A DNA stretch of 64,000 nucleotides from Halovivax gelatinilyticus (GCF_024300625.1 NZ_CP101322.1:1067992-1131991); one strand, 5' to 3'. Counted from the stretch's first letter, positions 1 through 9,163 are shown. The notes: generated from the sequence alone by a model not told the origin. Translations and numbers: made by a program.

Positions 1-149
1 TCGGTGTCGTAATCGAGGATTCGCGTCCCGCCGAGACCCGGCCCGAGAGACGTGTCGTGAATCGCAATTATTGCCTGAAGCCCCGTTTCGGGGTCCGAAA
101 AGTGTGATACTTGCTCGTGACCGCCGTCCGAGAGCGCGTCGAATACCAT
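1..149 (-). CDS. Glu/Leu/Phe/Val dehydrogenase, N-terminal part (cut by window edge)
   Basis: Reading the minus strand from an ATG at 149 gives about 49 residues that run off the left edge. They include the run AIIAIHDTSLGPGLGGTR, the conserved N-terminal strand and glycine-rich turn of NAD(P)-dependent Glu/Leu/Phe/Val dehydrogenases, which interconvert an amino acid and its 2-oxo acid. Only the start of the substrate-binding domain is visible, so the amino-acid specificity cannot be judged. The region 150-293 upstream looks like its promoter; an A/T-rich stretch at about 172-182 lies at a suitable distance for a TATA element. Confidence 0.8.
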   Translation of the reverse strand, partial: MVFDALSDGGHEQVSHFSDPETGLQAIIAIHDTSLGPGLGGTRILDYDT

Positions 150-293
150 ATCATCCCGTACGGTCTCTAGGTGAAAATTCTACCTTTCTGCGCGAGCGAC
201 GGTCGGCGGGGCGGAACGTTTTCCGTTCGGCGGTCTTGCCACCCGTTCAAGAGAGTGACCTCTATCGGCCCAGTCGAAGATCGGAGAACGACG

Positions 294-971
294 CTACCTA
301 ATGTCCCGACGAACGTTCTCTAGATAGTCGTCCATGGACAGCTCGCCGGCCCGGTGGTCGAGCGCCCACTCGGGATTGACGGTGGCCCCTCGTCTGACGT
401 CCCGACCGTCCGCCTCGAACTCGATGACGATTCGCTCGACGTAGGTGGCGAATCGATCGGCGTCAGTGATCGAGTCGCTCGTCGTCTCGAGGACCGTCTC
501 GAGTTCGTCCATTGCCCCCTCGGTGTCGTCGGCCGTCGAGACGAACGTGATCCGGCAGGCCGGTGCCTCGTATCCGAGCGTCGGCTGTTCGATCCCTCGC
601 GACCCCGCGGCTCGCTCGAAGTCACCGTCGTCGAACCCGGGAACGCCGTCGTCCGGATCGGGCTCGTCGGGATCATCGTCACGCCCATCCGAGTCGTCGT
701 CACCGCCCGAGTCATCACCGTCTTCCATCCCATCGTCGTCGGAGTCGCCTCGCTCATCCGAGTCGTCACTGTCGGAGCCGTCGTCGGACCCGACACCGTC
801 GTCATCGGAGGAATCGTCGGTCGAATCGCTCGATGGAGAATCGGTCGAGAATCCGCCCGCAAGCGACGTGAGCGAGCGGTACGAGCCGGTCGCGCCTGGC
901 CGGTCAAGACAGCTCGCCAACAGGGCGAGCGCTCCCGTACTGGCGAGTTGAAGGATCGACCGCCTGTTCAT
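294..971 (-). CDS. Asp/Ser-rich twin-arginine lipoprotein, function unknown
   Basis: The product has about 225 residues. It begins MNRRSILQLASTGALALLAS followed by Cys21, a twin-arginine signal with a lipobox, so it is probably a lipid-anchored extracellular protein. Residues of about 40-115 are an almost pure Asp/Ser/Gly linker typical of haloarchaeal surface proteins. A more ordinary domain follows, with one Cys and mixed strand and helix character. I chose the ATG at 971 because the TTG two codons upstream would only lengthen the signal. An A/T-rich stretch at 973-1005 is a likely promoter. The family is not recognised; orthologues will be hard to align through the low-complexity part. Confidence 0.75.
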   Translation of the reverse strand: MNRRSILQLASTGALALLASCLDRPGATGSYRSLTSLAGGFSTDSPSSDSTDDSSDDDGVGSDDGSDSDDSDERGDSDDDGMEDGDDSGGDDDSDGRDDDPDEPDPDDGVPGFDDGDFERAAGSRGIEQPTLGYEAPACRITFVSTADDTEGAMDELETVLETTSDSITDADRFATYVERIVIEFEADGRDVRRGATVNPEWALDHRAGELSMDDYLENVRRDIR

Positions 972-977
972 AGACAA

Positions 978-1305
978 ATATTTATTTATGTTACTACAAT
1001 AATCTATTGATTTCCAGTAGAAATACCAGGTTCTGTTTTCGGTGTCGAACGTTCGTGACGTCCAGTTACATCGGCGAAAACTCGCTTGCCCGATTACACG
1101 GAAGGGGCCAGGTGAAATCGGCGATACGCCGTTGACACCGATCGTATTGACAGTACGTCAGTTAATCGGCTAACGGGGTTCGTCCGCGGGCAGCGTCGCC
1201 CCATTTCGGTGCGGGTGCGAGCTGACGAAGCCCAATTCCAATCGTAGTATCTGGCCGGTTCGGGAGGGAGAAACGTTTTCCCAGTAGAAGACGCTACTAG
1301 CTCCT
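978..1305. other. Intergenic region between lipoprotein and vapBC
   Basis: No gene is seen in these 328 bases. The left end is AT-rich (975-1015) and is probably the promoter of the minus-strand lipoprotein. The right end should hold the promoter of the plus-strand antitoxin-toxin pair. The middle has ordinary composition and no strong hairpin or repeat that I could find. Confidence 0.5.
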
Positions 1306-1584
1306 ATGACCACATCAGTCAAAGTTACGGACACCACGAAATCCCGATTGGAAGAGTTACAGGCCGAGATCCGGCTCGAGACCGGTCGAAACGTCACACA
1401 ACAGGAGTTACTCGAACGAATCGTAACCGGGACGCACGCATCGACGGAGACGGTGATCGATTCGTTTCGAGACGAGTTCGAGGGCCTCCCAGAGAAGGAA
1501 ATCGACCGCTGGCTCTCCGATACGATCGATTCAGGGATCGAAACGAACGAGGACGACATCGACGACGTTCTCTACGGGCGATGA
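1306..1584 (+). CDS. vapB: VapB-like antitoxin
   Basis: This is a 92-residue protein starting with a short beta strand (TTSVKVTDTTKSRLEELQ) and two helices, the layout of a ribbon-helix-helix-like DNA-binding antitoxin. The C-terminal half is acidic and likely wraps the toxin. Its last codon and stop overlap the start of the PIN gene by 4 bp (ATGA at 1581-1584), the usual translational coupling of vapBC operons. In such systems the antitoxin neutralises the RNase and, with it, represses its own promoter. Function is inferred from the N-terminal fold and gene order; the exact antitoxin subfamily is not certain. Confidence 0.75.
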   Translation: MTTSVKVTDTTKSRLEELQAEIRLETGRNVTQQELLERIVTGTHASTETVIDSFRDEFEGLPEKEIDRWLSDTIDSGIETNEDDIDDVLYGR

Positions 1585-2012
1585 GTATCTTCATCGATAC
1601 GGGCGTTTTCTTCGCTCAACACGACGCGAGCGCGACTCGTCACGACGAGGCGACCGCCGTCATGCGCCGCATTCTCTCCGGTAAATTTGGACAACCGTAC
1701 ACCAGCGACTACGTGATCGACGAAGCCATCACGCTGACTCGCAAACGGGCCGGAACGTTCGAGGCGGCCTGGGCGTTGGGACAGCGAATTCTCGGGGCGG
1801 GCGACCGGCCTGGTGGTATCGAGACGCTCTGGGTCACTCGTGACACCTTCGATCGGACGCTAGAGACGTTCGAGAAATACGCGGATCAGTCGCTCAGTTT
1901 CACGGACGCGAGCTCGATCGCGCTCGTCGAGCGACACGGAATCGACGCGGTGTGTAGTTTCGACGACGATTTTGACGGACTCGTAGAGCGGATCGATCCG
2001 ACGACGCTGTAA
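1581..2012 (+). CDS. vapC: PIN-domain RNase toxin VapC
   Basis: The 143-residue product is a single PIN domain. It begins MSIFIDTGVFFAQ with the first metal-binding Asp at residue 6. An acidic DE pair follows in YVIDEA near residue 50, then an Asp in LSFTDASSIAL and the terminal Asp cluster SFDDDFD. These four acidic positions form the Mg/Mn site of PIN ribonucleases, so all the catalytic residues seem present. It is translated by a 4-bp overlap from the antitoxin. The gene ends at 2012, directly against the stop of the convergent Fe-S protein gene at 2013, with no spacer and no visible terminator between them. Confidence 0.87.
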   Translation: MSIFIDTGVFFAQHDASATRHDEATAVMRRILSGKFGQPYTSDYVIDEAITLTRKRAGTFEAAWALGQRILGAGDRPGGIETLWVTRDTFDRTLETFEKYADQSLSFTDASSIALVERHGIDAVCSFDDDFDGLVERIDPTTL

Positions 2013-4217
2013 TCAGTCGGCCGCGACCTCGATCTTCGCTTTTTCCGTCTTCCCCAGCGCCTCGATCAGCAGCTCCGCGACGTCGACGATCTCGATGGCG
2101 TCTTCGAAGCCGCCGGTCTTGCGACCGTCCTCGTACATCGTCATGCACATCGGGCAGGCGACGACGAACTTCTCGACGGCCGCGCCGGCTTCGGTGTCCT
2201 CCAGGGCCTCCCGGAGGCGCTCTTCGCTCGGTTTCGGTTCCTCCTCGAAGTCCATCCAGAGGCCGCCCCCGCCGCCGCCACAGCAGAACGAGTCGGCACG
2301 GTTGCGCGGCATCTCGTGGAGGTCGGCGCCGGTCGCCCGGATGAGTTCCCGCGGTGCTTCGTACTCGTCGTTGTACCGGCCCAGGTGACACGGATCGTGG
2401 TAGGTGACGGTGTACTCGAGTTCGTCCCCGCGCAGGTCGAGTTTGCCCTCGGTGACCAGTTCCTCGATCGCCTGCGTCCAGTGGAGGACGTCGATCTCGC
2501 CGTTTTCGTTCCACTCGTCGGTGTACTCGAACGGCATCATCGGATCGTCGGCGAACTCCTCGAAGTCGAGCTCCGGATACTCGTTTTTGAACGTGTTGTA
2601 GGAGTGTGGGTCCGTACAGACGATCTTCTCGAAGGAACAGTCCTCCCAGGTCTCGACGTGGTGGCCGGCGAGTTCGACGTAGAGGAACTCCTCGCCGACG
2701 CGGCGGATGTCGTTGCCGTCGTACTTCTCGTCTTCGAACATGATACCGAAGCTGACGTCGGCTTCCTGCAGGATCGTCGCGAGCGAGCGGGCGACCTGCT
2801 TGTTGCGCTCGTCGTAGCTCGGGTAGTCGCCGACGTACCAGAGGTACTCGACGTCCTCTTCGCGGGCGTCCGCGAGGTCGAACTCGAGTTCGTCGGCCCA
2901 GGCCGCGCGATCGCGAGGACTGTCGCCGAAGGTGTTGCCGTCTTGCATGACGTTCTGGAAGACGTCTTGCATCGACGAGCGGACGTCGCCCTGGTCGGTC
3001 ATCTGGCGGTTGAGTCGCGTGAAGCTCTTCAAGTGCTCGATTTCGACGGGACAGGCGTCCATGCAGGCCATACAGGCCATACACGACTCCATCGTCTCGG
3101 TGTCGATGACGCCCCCGCCGTCGGCGATGATCGGCTTCTCCTCGCCGCCGACGTCTAGGTCCTCCCGGTACGCTTTGAGGTCGAGAATAACGTTTCGCGG
3201 ATCGAGCGGTCGGTCGGAGGCCTTCGCCGGGCAGGCGGCCGAACACCGGCCGCACTTGGTACAGGCGTCCTGGTCGAGCATCTCCTTCCAGGTGAAGTCG
3301 TCGATGGATTCGGCGTTGGTCGCGTCGAGGTCGGACGGGACGTTCGGGAGGCGAGCGCCGGCCATCTCGTCCCGGGTTACGACGTTCGCGAACGACGAGA
3401 TCATGTGAAACGGCTTCGCGTACGGAATCCACGCGATGAAGAAGAACGCGAGCAGCGAGTGGCTCCACCAGGCGAGCCAGTGGAGGTTCTCGGCGTTGAG
3501 GCCGCCGCCGTTCAATCCGGCTTCTTCGGCCCCGAGGATCGGAAGCGCCATCGCGTCGAAGACCAGCGCGAGCGCGTAGCCGACGAAGCTCACGCGCTCG
3601 AATTCGGGCGTTCCCATGGAGTAGATGCGAAGCCCCTCCAGGAGGAAGCCACCCACGCCGAGGAAGAAGAGCGTCCAGATGAAGACGTCGTCCTCGCTGG
3701 AAGTGTGGCGATCCAGGAGCCGCCGATTTGCGACCCAGTAGCGACGGTAGATCGCCATCCCGATCCCGACGACGAACAACAGCCCCATCGCGTCGACGAT
3801 GAACTGATAGGAGAGATAGAAGTCGCCGATCCAGAAGGAGTCGCCGACGACCGGCACCCAGGCGTAGCCGTCGACGAAGATGATGAGCGTCGCGATGAAC
3901 AGCGTCAGAAAGCCCCACATGATGAACGCGTGCATCAGCCCGCCGTAGAGGTCCCGGTTGAACTGCTTCTCGTTCGAGAAGACGATCTTCGTCCCGCGAA
4001 CGATTCGCCGACCGAGTTCGTCGATCCGCGGGAACTGATCGTCGTCGCCGCGAGCGTATCGAGTGAAGCGACGATAGACGCCGAATCCGAAGACCAGGAG
4101 CGTGATCGTCGTCAGGAGGTAGAATATCGCGTACTCCGTCGAGGTGATCCCCCAGTACGTTTCCCGGGTCGCCTCGCTCGTATCGAGCGTCATCGCCACG
4201 TCGAGGGGCCCAAACAT
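2013..4217 (-). CDS. Membrane-bound heterodisulfide reductase-related Fe-S protein
   Basis: This is a 734-residue protein. The first ~290 residues hold about five or six membrane segments like the nitrate reductase gamma or heterodisulfide reductase cytochrome-type subunit. Next come two 4Fe-4S motifs, DACTKCGRCSAACP and CMACMACMDACP. Then come cysteine-rich CCG-type domains, including PCHLGRY and FCCGGGGGG, with a final ACPMCM. The fusion of membrane anchor, ferredoxin and CCG domains is common in haloarchaea and probably passes electrons between flavoproteins or thiols and the membrane quinone pool. Partners such as Etf are not in the window, so the donor is unknown. The ATG at 4217 is the natural start, just before the first membrane segment. 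Confidence 0.88.
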   Translation of the reverse strand: MFGPLDVAMTLDTSEATRETYWGITSTEYAIFYLLTTITLLVFGFGVYRRFTRYARGDDDQFPRIDELGRRIVRGTKIVFSNEKQFNRDLYGGLMHAFIMWGFLTLFIATLIIFVDGYAWVPVVGDSFWIGDFYLSYQFIVDAMGLLFVVGIGMAIYRRYWVANRRLLDRHTSSEDDVFIWTLFFLGVGGFLLEGLRIYSMGTPEFERVSFVGYALALVFDAMALPILGAEEAGLNGGGLNAENLHWLAWWSHSLLAFFFIAWIPYAKPFHMISSFANVVTRDEMAGARLPNVPSDLDATNAESIDDFTWKEMLDQDACTKCGRCSAACPAKASDRPLDPRNVILDLKAYREDLDVGGEEKPIIADGGGVIDTETMESCMACMACMDACPVEIEHLKSFTRLNRQMTDQGDVRSSMQDVFQNVMQDGNTFGDSPRDRAAWADELEFDLADAREEDVEYLWYVGDYPSYDERNKQVARSLATILQEADVSFGIMFEDEKYDGNDIRRVGEEFLYVELAGHHVETWEDCSFEKIVCTDPHSYNTFKNEYPELDFEEFADDPMMPFEYTDEWNENGEIDVLHWTQAIEELVTEGKLDLRGDELEYTVTYHDPCHLGRYNDEYEAPRELIRATGADLHEMPRNRADSFCCGGGGGGLWMDFEEEPKPSEERLREALEDTEAGAAVEKFVVACPMCMTMYEDGRKTGGFEDAIEIVDVAELLIEALGKTEKAKIEVAAD

Positions 4218-4485
4218 GTGCTAACACCCGAAGAGTACCACCTTAACTCTTGTCACACTCGACCGCGAGCAGGCTCACGTCGTCCAAGAATTCAAACTGT
4301 GTTTACAGTTTCGACACCGATACGTGACGGCGTGTTCCCCGAGTGCGAACCTGGATTCGTGGTGGTTCATCACCCGGTTACGGCTCCGGATATGTGTGAG
4401 TCAATATCCCGGCGATCACCCCGGATTCGTGACGATAGATGCTCCGCTACGGACCCCGTGCACATCCGGGCGCCGACTCGTGGCG
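4218..4485. other. Intergenic region, no gene seen
   Basis: These 268 bases separate the Fe-S protein start from the end of the HalOD1 gene. The part next to 4217 is the promoter region of the Fe-S protein. I see no convincing frame, RNA or repeat. Confidence 0.4.
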
Positions 4486-4767
4486 CTATTCGACGGCCGT
4501 TCCCCGATTTATCTCGACCCCGTCGTGAGACGGCGCGATTTCCGAGACGGATATCGTTCCATCCGCGGCAACGGTCACGTCGTATCCGCAATACGCGAAG
4601 GTGACCGATCCCCCCGCGGTTCGATCGCTCGTCGGCGTCGGTGCGAAGAGCGCCTCGAGTGCTTCCGGATCGATTACGTCGTGAAGTGGCGGTCGAAGCA
4701 TCGTCGGATCGACCCCTTCACGTTCGGCAACTTCGGTGACAATTCGTACCCCAAACTCCCCCGTCAT
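4486..4767 (-). CDS. HalOD1 output-domain protein
   Basis: The 93-residue protein fits the haloarchaeal HalOD1 domain: an N-terminal helix ([15 protein letters not shown]), the segment [18 protein letters not shown], and a beta-rich end with [18 protein letters not shown]. HalOD1 is found alone or as the output domain of haloarchaeal signalling proteins. Its molecular activity is not established as far as I know. The gene is monocistronic, and the A/T-rich run upstream (4790-4820) probably holds its promoter. Start at the only nearby ATG, 4767. Confidence 0.8.
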   Translation of the reverse strand: MTGEFGVRIVTEVAEREGVDPTMLRPPLHDVIDPEALEALFAPTPTSDRTAGGSVTFAYCGYDVTVAADGTISVSEIAPSHDGVEINRGTAVE

Positions 4768-4953
4768 ACACTGTACGGAACCACACCCACCATAAAAATC
4801 CCCACGATGTGTACAAAATAAAGGCCGGTTACCGACTCCATTGGTTATTAACGAAACTGGCGCTTGAACAAGATCATCACGAAAGATGAGGCGGGTAATG
4901 AGTCAATATCCAGTACCGTTTCCCCGGCCGATGAAAACGGACGAATTGTGGGA

Positions 4954-6768
4954 TCAGGACGCTTCTTCGGCCAGTTGAACCGTCGTTCCAGCGAGAGTTG
5001 CGTACAGTTTCACGGTGTTATTCTCAGATTGTGTTCGAAACTCGAACGATTCAATCCGTTCATCCTCACCCGCGTCGGGTACTGGGACGGCCCCGATCGT
5101 CGATCCGTTCGCGTCGAGTCGAATCTCGAACGATTCGTCGGTCGGGACGATCGAGATGGTGTGATCGTCGATCGTCGCGTCCGCGGTCGCCGGCTCGGAG
5201 GTGAACGAACGGGTCGTCTCGCCGTCGTGAGTCAGGTCGACGGCGTAGGCGGTCTCGTTTCCGAGTACGTCCCACCCCGTCCGTTCGACGTCGACCGACT
5301 CGTACCAGCCGAGCCCGCCGACGACGACCGTGGCGGTACGGTCGTGTTCGAGTCTCTCGGCACGCTCTGCGACCGTGAACAGCTCGCGATCGTCACTGAC
5401 GACGAGCACGCCGTCGTGGGTCGTCTCCGTCTCGCTCTCTGGGAACGCGAGCAGCGTTCGATCGATCGTCGCATTTTCCTCGTAGGTGACCGTGAAGTCG
5501 CCGACGTCGACGCCGCCGGAGCCGGGAACGTCGTCGCCGACGAGCGTGAGGCCGTAGGGAACGCCAACGAGCGCGACGACGACGGTGAACGCAACGAGGC
5601 CGGTGAACGCGGCCCGGCGACGACCGATCGGCCCGCTCGCAACGCGCTCGGGCAGCAACGGCGGAAGCGCCGGCAGAACGAGCAACCCGTAGCCGACGAG
5701 GAGGACGGCCACGACGAATCCGGCTCCATCGACGAAGATAGCGGTAGCGAGAAACAGCAACGTCACCAGGGTGAGGACGCCGAACCACGCGGCCGCGAGC
5801 GCCCGTCTAGACGGCGCCCAGGGAAGTACCGAGAGCGGGCGCGGGATCGGCCGCTCGCTGCCCGCGACGGCGATCGTGACGAGGATCGAGAGCGCGATCA
5901 GGAAGATGACGCCCGCCCCGCGGTAGAGCGTGTAGACGTCGTCGCCCCCGGACCAGACGAGGAGCCAGACGGACTGGACCAGTCCGACCAGCGCGACCGC
6001 CGCAAACACCGCAGACGGCCGGGGGAGGCGATCCCGTCGACGGAGCAACGCGATCGCCAGGACGATGCCGACGAGAAAGCCGAGCAGGTGCGCGTGAAAG
6101 CCGACGCCCGCCCAGCCCGGTGGCTCCGGCGCGCCCGTCTCGATCCCCTCCCGGACGATCGGGTTGGAAACCGCGTCGACGAGCACGGAGAGCGCGGAGG
6201 TGGCGACGACCGCCCCGATCGCGAGTCGCGGCGTCACGACGACGGTGAACCCGATGAGGGCGTAGACGGCCCCGGAGAAGCCGAGCCCGGGACCGAGCGA
6301 GAAGAACGCGGTGAGAAAGGCGACCGCGAAGAGGACGAGCGGGACGGCGACGAGGGCGCGAACCCACGGATTCGAGCGGAGAGACGATCGGTCGCGATCA
6401 CCGTCGGGGTAGTGGCCCCAGGCGTACTCGGCGAGCGCCCCGAAGACGATCGTCGCCGTGGCGTTCGAAGCGAGGTGAGCCGTCGAACCGTGGGCGATGC
6501 CGGCGGTCGCCATGCCCGTCGGGTAGAAGTACGACCACGAGACGAAGGCTACGGTGAGCGGATCGTCCGGATTCCAGAGCCCTCGCTGGACGAACAGGAA
6601 GAACGCGACGAGGATCGCGACCGTCAGCGCCGTCCCCCACGGAACGCCGTAGAGAAGGCGCCGTTCTAATCGGGTGCGCCACCGTTTCGTGTCCGCGATC
6701 GAGACGACGAACGCGAGCCCGACGACGAACGCGACGGCGAGGGCGAGACGCGTGAGAGAGAATACCAT
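4954..6768 (-). CDS. Rhomboid family intramembrane serine protease
   Basis: The product has about 604 residues. It has many hydrophobic segments and the rhomboid signatures: HLASN early in the core, GFSGAVYAL carrying the catalytic Ser, and FHAHLLGFLVG carrying the catalytic His. It should therefore cleave transmembrane segments of other proteins within the bilayer. After the core come more membrane helices and a beta-rich C-terminal region of about 170 residues that faces one side of the membrane and may be a sensor or substrate-binding part. I placed the start at the ATG at 6768 (MVFSLTRLALAVAFVVG), because the upstream extension to 6927 is basic, unstructured and overlaps the divergent phosphodiesterase. 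Confidence 0.87.
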   Translation of the reverse strand: MVFSLTRLALAVAFVVGLAFVVSIADTKRWRTRLERRLLYGVPWGTALTVAILVAFFLFVQRGLWNPDDPLTVAFVSWSYFYPTGMATAGIAHGSTAHLASNATATIVFGALAEYAWGHYPDGDRDRSSLRSNPWVRALVAVPLVLFAVAFLTAFFSLGPGLGFSGAVYALIGFTVVVTPRLAIGAVVATSALSVLVDAVSNPIVREGIETGAPEPPGWAGVGFHAHLLGFLVGIVLAIALLRRRDRLPRPSAVFAAVALVGLVQSVWLLVWSGGDDVYTLYRGAGVIFLIALSILVTIAVAGSERPIPRPLSVLPWAPSRRALAAAWFGVLTLVTLLFLATAIFVDGAGFVVAVLLVGYGLLVLPALPPLLPERVASGPIGRRRAAFTGLVAFTVVVALVGVPYGLTLVGDDVPGSGGVDVGDFTVTYEENATIDRTLLAFPESETETTHDGVLVVSDDRELFTVAERAERLEHDRTATVVVGGLGWYESVDVERTGWDVLGNETAYAVDLTHDGETTRSFTSEPATADATIDDHTISIVPTDESFEIRLDANGSTIGAVPVPDAGEDERIESFEFRTQSENNTVKLYATLAGTTVQLAEEAS

Positions 6769-6901
6769 TTTCGAAGCGTTGGGAGACGAGCGGCCTAATT
6801 GTTCTGGAACGAAGTCCCCCGCGGGAATCGCGGTCCCGTCTCGGTCGGCCCGGGTCGTCGAATCTGAACACCTACGGTCTCGCGCGTTCTTTCGGTCGAC
6901 C

Positions 6902-7618
6902 ATGGAGTGGCTCCGCGAGCGGCCCATCGCTCATCGCGGACTGCACGCGCCGGGGCGGCCCGAAAATTCGCTCGCCGCGTTCGACGCCGCCGTTGCGAAG
7001 CGCTACCCCGTCGAACTCGACGTGCGGCTGACCGAAGACGGCGTTCCCGTGGTCTTTCACGATCGAACGCTCTCCCGGTTGACCGACCGGACGGAGCCGG
7101 TCGACGCGGTTTCCTGGGAGACGATCCGATCCCTTCGGCTGGACGGAACCGACGAACGCATCCCCAGACTCGAAGCCGCGCTCGAGTCGATCGACGGCCG
7201 CGTCCCGGTCCTGGTGGAGTGTAAGCACGCCGGTACGCCCGGGCCGGTCGAATCGGCCGTGATCGACCGACTCGATCGCTACGACGGACCGTTCGCCGTC
7301 CAGTCGTTCGACCCGCGCTCGCTGGCGGCGATCAGACGTCGTCGACCCGACTGGCCTCGCGTCCAACTCGCCTGCGCGTTCGAAGGGCGTCCCGCCCTCC
7401 CGTGGTATCAGAAAGCCGCCGCGAAGCGGCTGCTCGGCACCTGGTACAGCCGGCCCGACGTCGTCGCGTACGAACACAACGCCCTCCCGTACTGGCCGGT
7501 GTCGCTCCACCGACGGGTCGGAATTCCCGTACTCGCCTGGACGATACGCGACGAACGCGACCGCCGTCGGGTCGATCCGTACGTCGACAACGTCATCTTC
7601 GAGGAAATTCGCCCCTAA
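6902..7618 (+). CDS. Glycerophosphodiester phosphodiesterase
   Basis: This is a 238-residue TIM-barrel enzyme. The start reads MEWLRERPIAHRG, with the catalytic HR at residues 11-12. PVELDVRLTEDG supplies metal-binding acidic residues and VFHDRTLSRL the second catalytic His. It ends with the PVLAWTIRDERDRRRV strand near the barrel end, as in GlpQ/UgpQ. It hydrolyses glycerophosphodiesters to glycerol phosphate and an alcohol in lipid turnover. There is no secretion signal, so it is probably cytoplasmic. The ATG at 6902 was chosen because the family begins a few residues before the HRG motif. It is divergent from the rhomboid, with about 130 bp between starts. Confidence 0.9.
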   Translation: MEWLRERPIAHRGLHAPGRPENSLAAFDAAVAKRYPVELDVRLTEDGVPVVFHDRTLSRLTDRTEPVDAVSWETIRSLRLDGTDERIPRLEAALESIDGRVPVLVECKHAGTPGPVESAVIDRLDRYDGPFAVQSFDPRSLAAIRRRRPDWPRVQLACAFEGRPALPWYQKAAAKRLLGTWYSRPDVVAYEHNALPYWPVSLHRRVGIPVLAWTIRDERDRRRVDPYVDNVIFEEIRP

Positions 7619-7756
7619 AGCGGTCAGCGCGGCCGGTCGTGTCGTTTTTTGGTACGCATGTGATCGACGAACGAGATGCGCCCGACCGTCTGCCGAGCGT
7701 CAATTTGGCTCGAAGAATCCGGCAAATTCAACTATTCGATTCGAGTACAATTCGCC

Positions 7757-8203
7757 ATGGTCCTCACCACGCGCCGCCGAACGCTCGCCCTCGGCGCCCT
7801 CGCCGGCGGGTCGCTCCTCGGTACCGGCGCGTACGGCTGGTCGCGGTACGCGAGTCGAAACCACCTCGACATGGACATTCGGGCGGTCAACCGCTCCGAC
7901 GAGCCCGCGTCGGTCTCGGTCCTGGTGTACGAAGACGGGGCGGTGTTCTACGAACGGGACGACGAAATCGGGCCGGCCGGCGGGGAACGCCCGCCGGACG
8001 AGCGGTACCTCGGCGGCCCGTGGATCAAACGGCGCGGGGCGTACTCGCTCGAGATTTCGGCCGTCGGCGAGACGGTCGACCTCCCGAACGAGGCGATCAT
8101 CGACCGCCTGACGGAGACGGGCTGGGGGCCGGAATCCGTCGAGACCGATATCGTCATCGCGGACGATCGGACGCTCGACGTCGTCGTCGAATCGGCCGAC
8201 TAG
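7757..8203 (+). CDS. Exported or anchored hypothetical protein with twin-arginine-like signal
   Basis: The 148-residue protein begins MVLTTRRRTLALGALAGGSL, an Arg-rich n-region plus a hydrophobic stretch resembling a twin-arginine signal or uncleaved anchor. The rest is an acidic beta-rich domain (MDIRAVNRSDEPASVSVLVY), which suggests an immunoglobulin-like fold of the kind many haloarchaeal secreted proteins carry. The ATG at 7757 is preferred since upstream residues do not look like protein. No lipobox is evident. Function unknown. Confidence 0.7.
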   Translation: MVLTTRRRTLALGALAGGSLLGTGAYGWSRYASRNHLDMDIRAVNRSDEPASVSVLVYEDGAVFYERDDEIGPAGGERPPDERYLGGPWIKRRGAYSLEISAVGETVDLPNEAIIDRLTETGWGPESVETDIVIADDRTLDVVVESAD

Positions 8204-8279
8204 GGCGACGATCCGCACGAGAGCCGACCAATGGAATCGAGGACGACAGTTACAAGTCGTCGGTCTCGCAGGTTCGAAC

Positions 8280-8795
8280 ATGGAATTGCGACGACTCCCC
8301 GCCGACGAGGACGCCGTTCGGCGCTTTCTCGAAGATCTCTGGATGCCGTACAACCGCGAACTCGAGACGATCGTCGAGGGGTTCGCTCTCAGCGACGACG
8401 CGGACATCGGTTCCGAGGAACTCGACTTTCAGCTCGGCCGGCTCGAATCCGACGAATTTCGAACCTGGATCGCCGTCGAGGGGTCGGACCGCGGTGACGC
8501 GATCGCCGAGACGGACGGCGAGTTCGTCGGCTTCGTCGCGACGGAGGTCGACGCGTGCCCGTCCACGTTCGACCGACCGGATCGCCTCCTCATCTGCGAC
8601 ATCTACGTCCGCGAGGAGGCTCGCGGAACCGGCCTGGCCAACGAGTTGGTCGATCGCGCGAAGCGTCGGGCGCGGGAGTGTGGCTGTTCCGAACTGAAAC
8701 TCGAGGTCGACGTCGGGAACGACCGCGCGCTCGCGTTCTACGACGCGCTCGGCTTCGAGCCGATATCGCACACGATGGTCGCCGACGTGGAGTGA
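8280..8795 (+). CDS. GNAT family N-acetyltransferase
   Basis: This is a 171-residue GNAT domain. Strand beta4 (LLICDIYVREEARGTGLANE) carries the acetyl-CoA pyrophosphate-binding loop R-G-T-G-L-A, and a C-terminal ALAFYDALGFEPISHTM has the usual Tyr and the GFE turn. It should transfer an acetyl group from acetyl-CoA to an amine; the substrate cannot be told from sequence. It is monocistronic, starting at an ATG about 75 bp after the upstream secreted protein. Confidence 0.85.
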   Translation: MELRRLPADEDAVRRFLEDLWMPYNRELETIVEGFALSDDADIGSEELDFQLGRLESDEFRTWIAVEGSDRGDAIAETDGEFVGFVATEVDACPSTFDRPDRLLICDIYVREEARGTGLANELVDRAKRRARECGCSELKLEVDVGNDRALAFYDALGFEPISHTMVADVE

Positions 8796-8818
8796 GCCGG
8801 ACACCGGGAGGGTCTTTT

Positions 8819-9040
8819 CTACGCTCGCCGTCGTCGACGGGTCGATCGCTCGCGCGGGTCGTCGGTGAGTTCGAGGAGCCCGATCCCGGCGAGACAATCG
8901 AGACAGATTCGCGTCGAGACGTCCCGGTAGCGGTCGGTCTTGTCGGAGTGTGAGGCCGCGATGGTCGCCCAGTGGGCGAGGTCGAGGGCGTCGCCACAGC
9001 GATAGCAGGTGGGCCGATCGGGCGGGCCGGGGTCGGTCAT
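8819..9040 (-). CDS. Small two-CxxC zinc-ribbon-like protein
   Basis: The 73-residue protein has a CYRCGD motif near residue 13 and ICLDCLAG near residue 45, spaced as a small zinc ribbon, and a basic C-terminal tail (RERSTRRRRRA). The four cysteines likely bind Zn, and the tail could contact nucleic acid. The ATG at 9040 was chosen because the longer frame upstream is non-conserved in character. It is convergent with the GNAT gene and 23 bp from it. Family not recognised by name. Confidence 0.65.
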   Translation of the reverse strand: MTDPGPPDRPTCYRCGDALDLAHWATIAASHSDKTDRYRDVSTRICLDCLAGIGLLELTDDPRERSTRRRRRA

Positions 9041-9128
9041 CAGGCGGCCTCCTGGTGGGGTGGACTGCCGGGGGTAGATTCTAGCCGAATTTCCGGGTAG
9101 AGCGTTTGCTGACGGTACCGCAGGCGTG

Positions 9129-9146
9129 CGAGACCTTTTTGTCTCG
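9129..9146. other. Hairpin with T-rich loop before a small ORF
   Basis: The palindrome CGAGAC-CTTTTT-GTCTCG has 6-bp arms and a T-rich loop. It sits 18 bp before the ATG at 9164. It could be a promoter-proximal operator for the small ORF or simply a structural element; nothing downstream fixes its role. Confidence 0.35.
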
Positions 9147-9163
9147 GGCGTTTGTACGCAATC

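Noticed and set aside
71-301. A 76-codon plus-strand frame at the left edge
   Set aside because: It is antisense to the partial dehydrogenase and has an arginine-rich random composition.
1900-4227. A 775-codon minus-strand frame overlapping the Fe-S protein
   Set aside because: It is extremely Arg-rich and lies over the well-supported 734-residue frame; such shadows are common in GC-rich DNA.
4864-6669. A 601-codon plus-strand frame
   Set aside because: Antisense to the rhomboid gene; the product is an Arg/Asp-only shadow.
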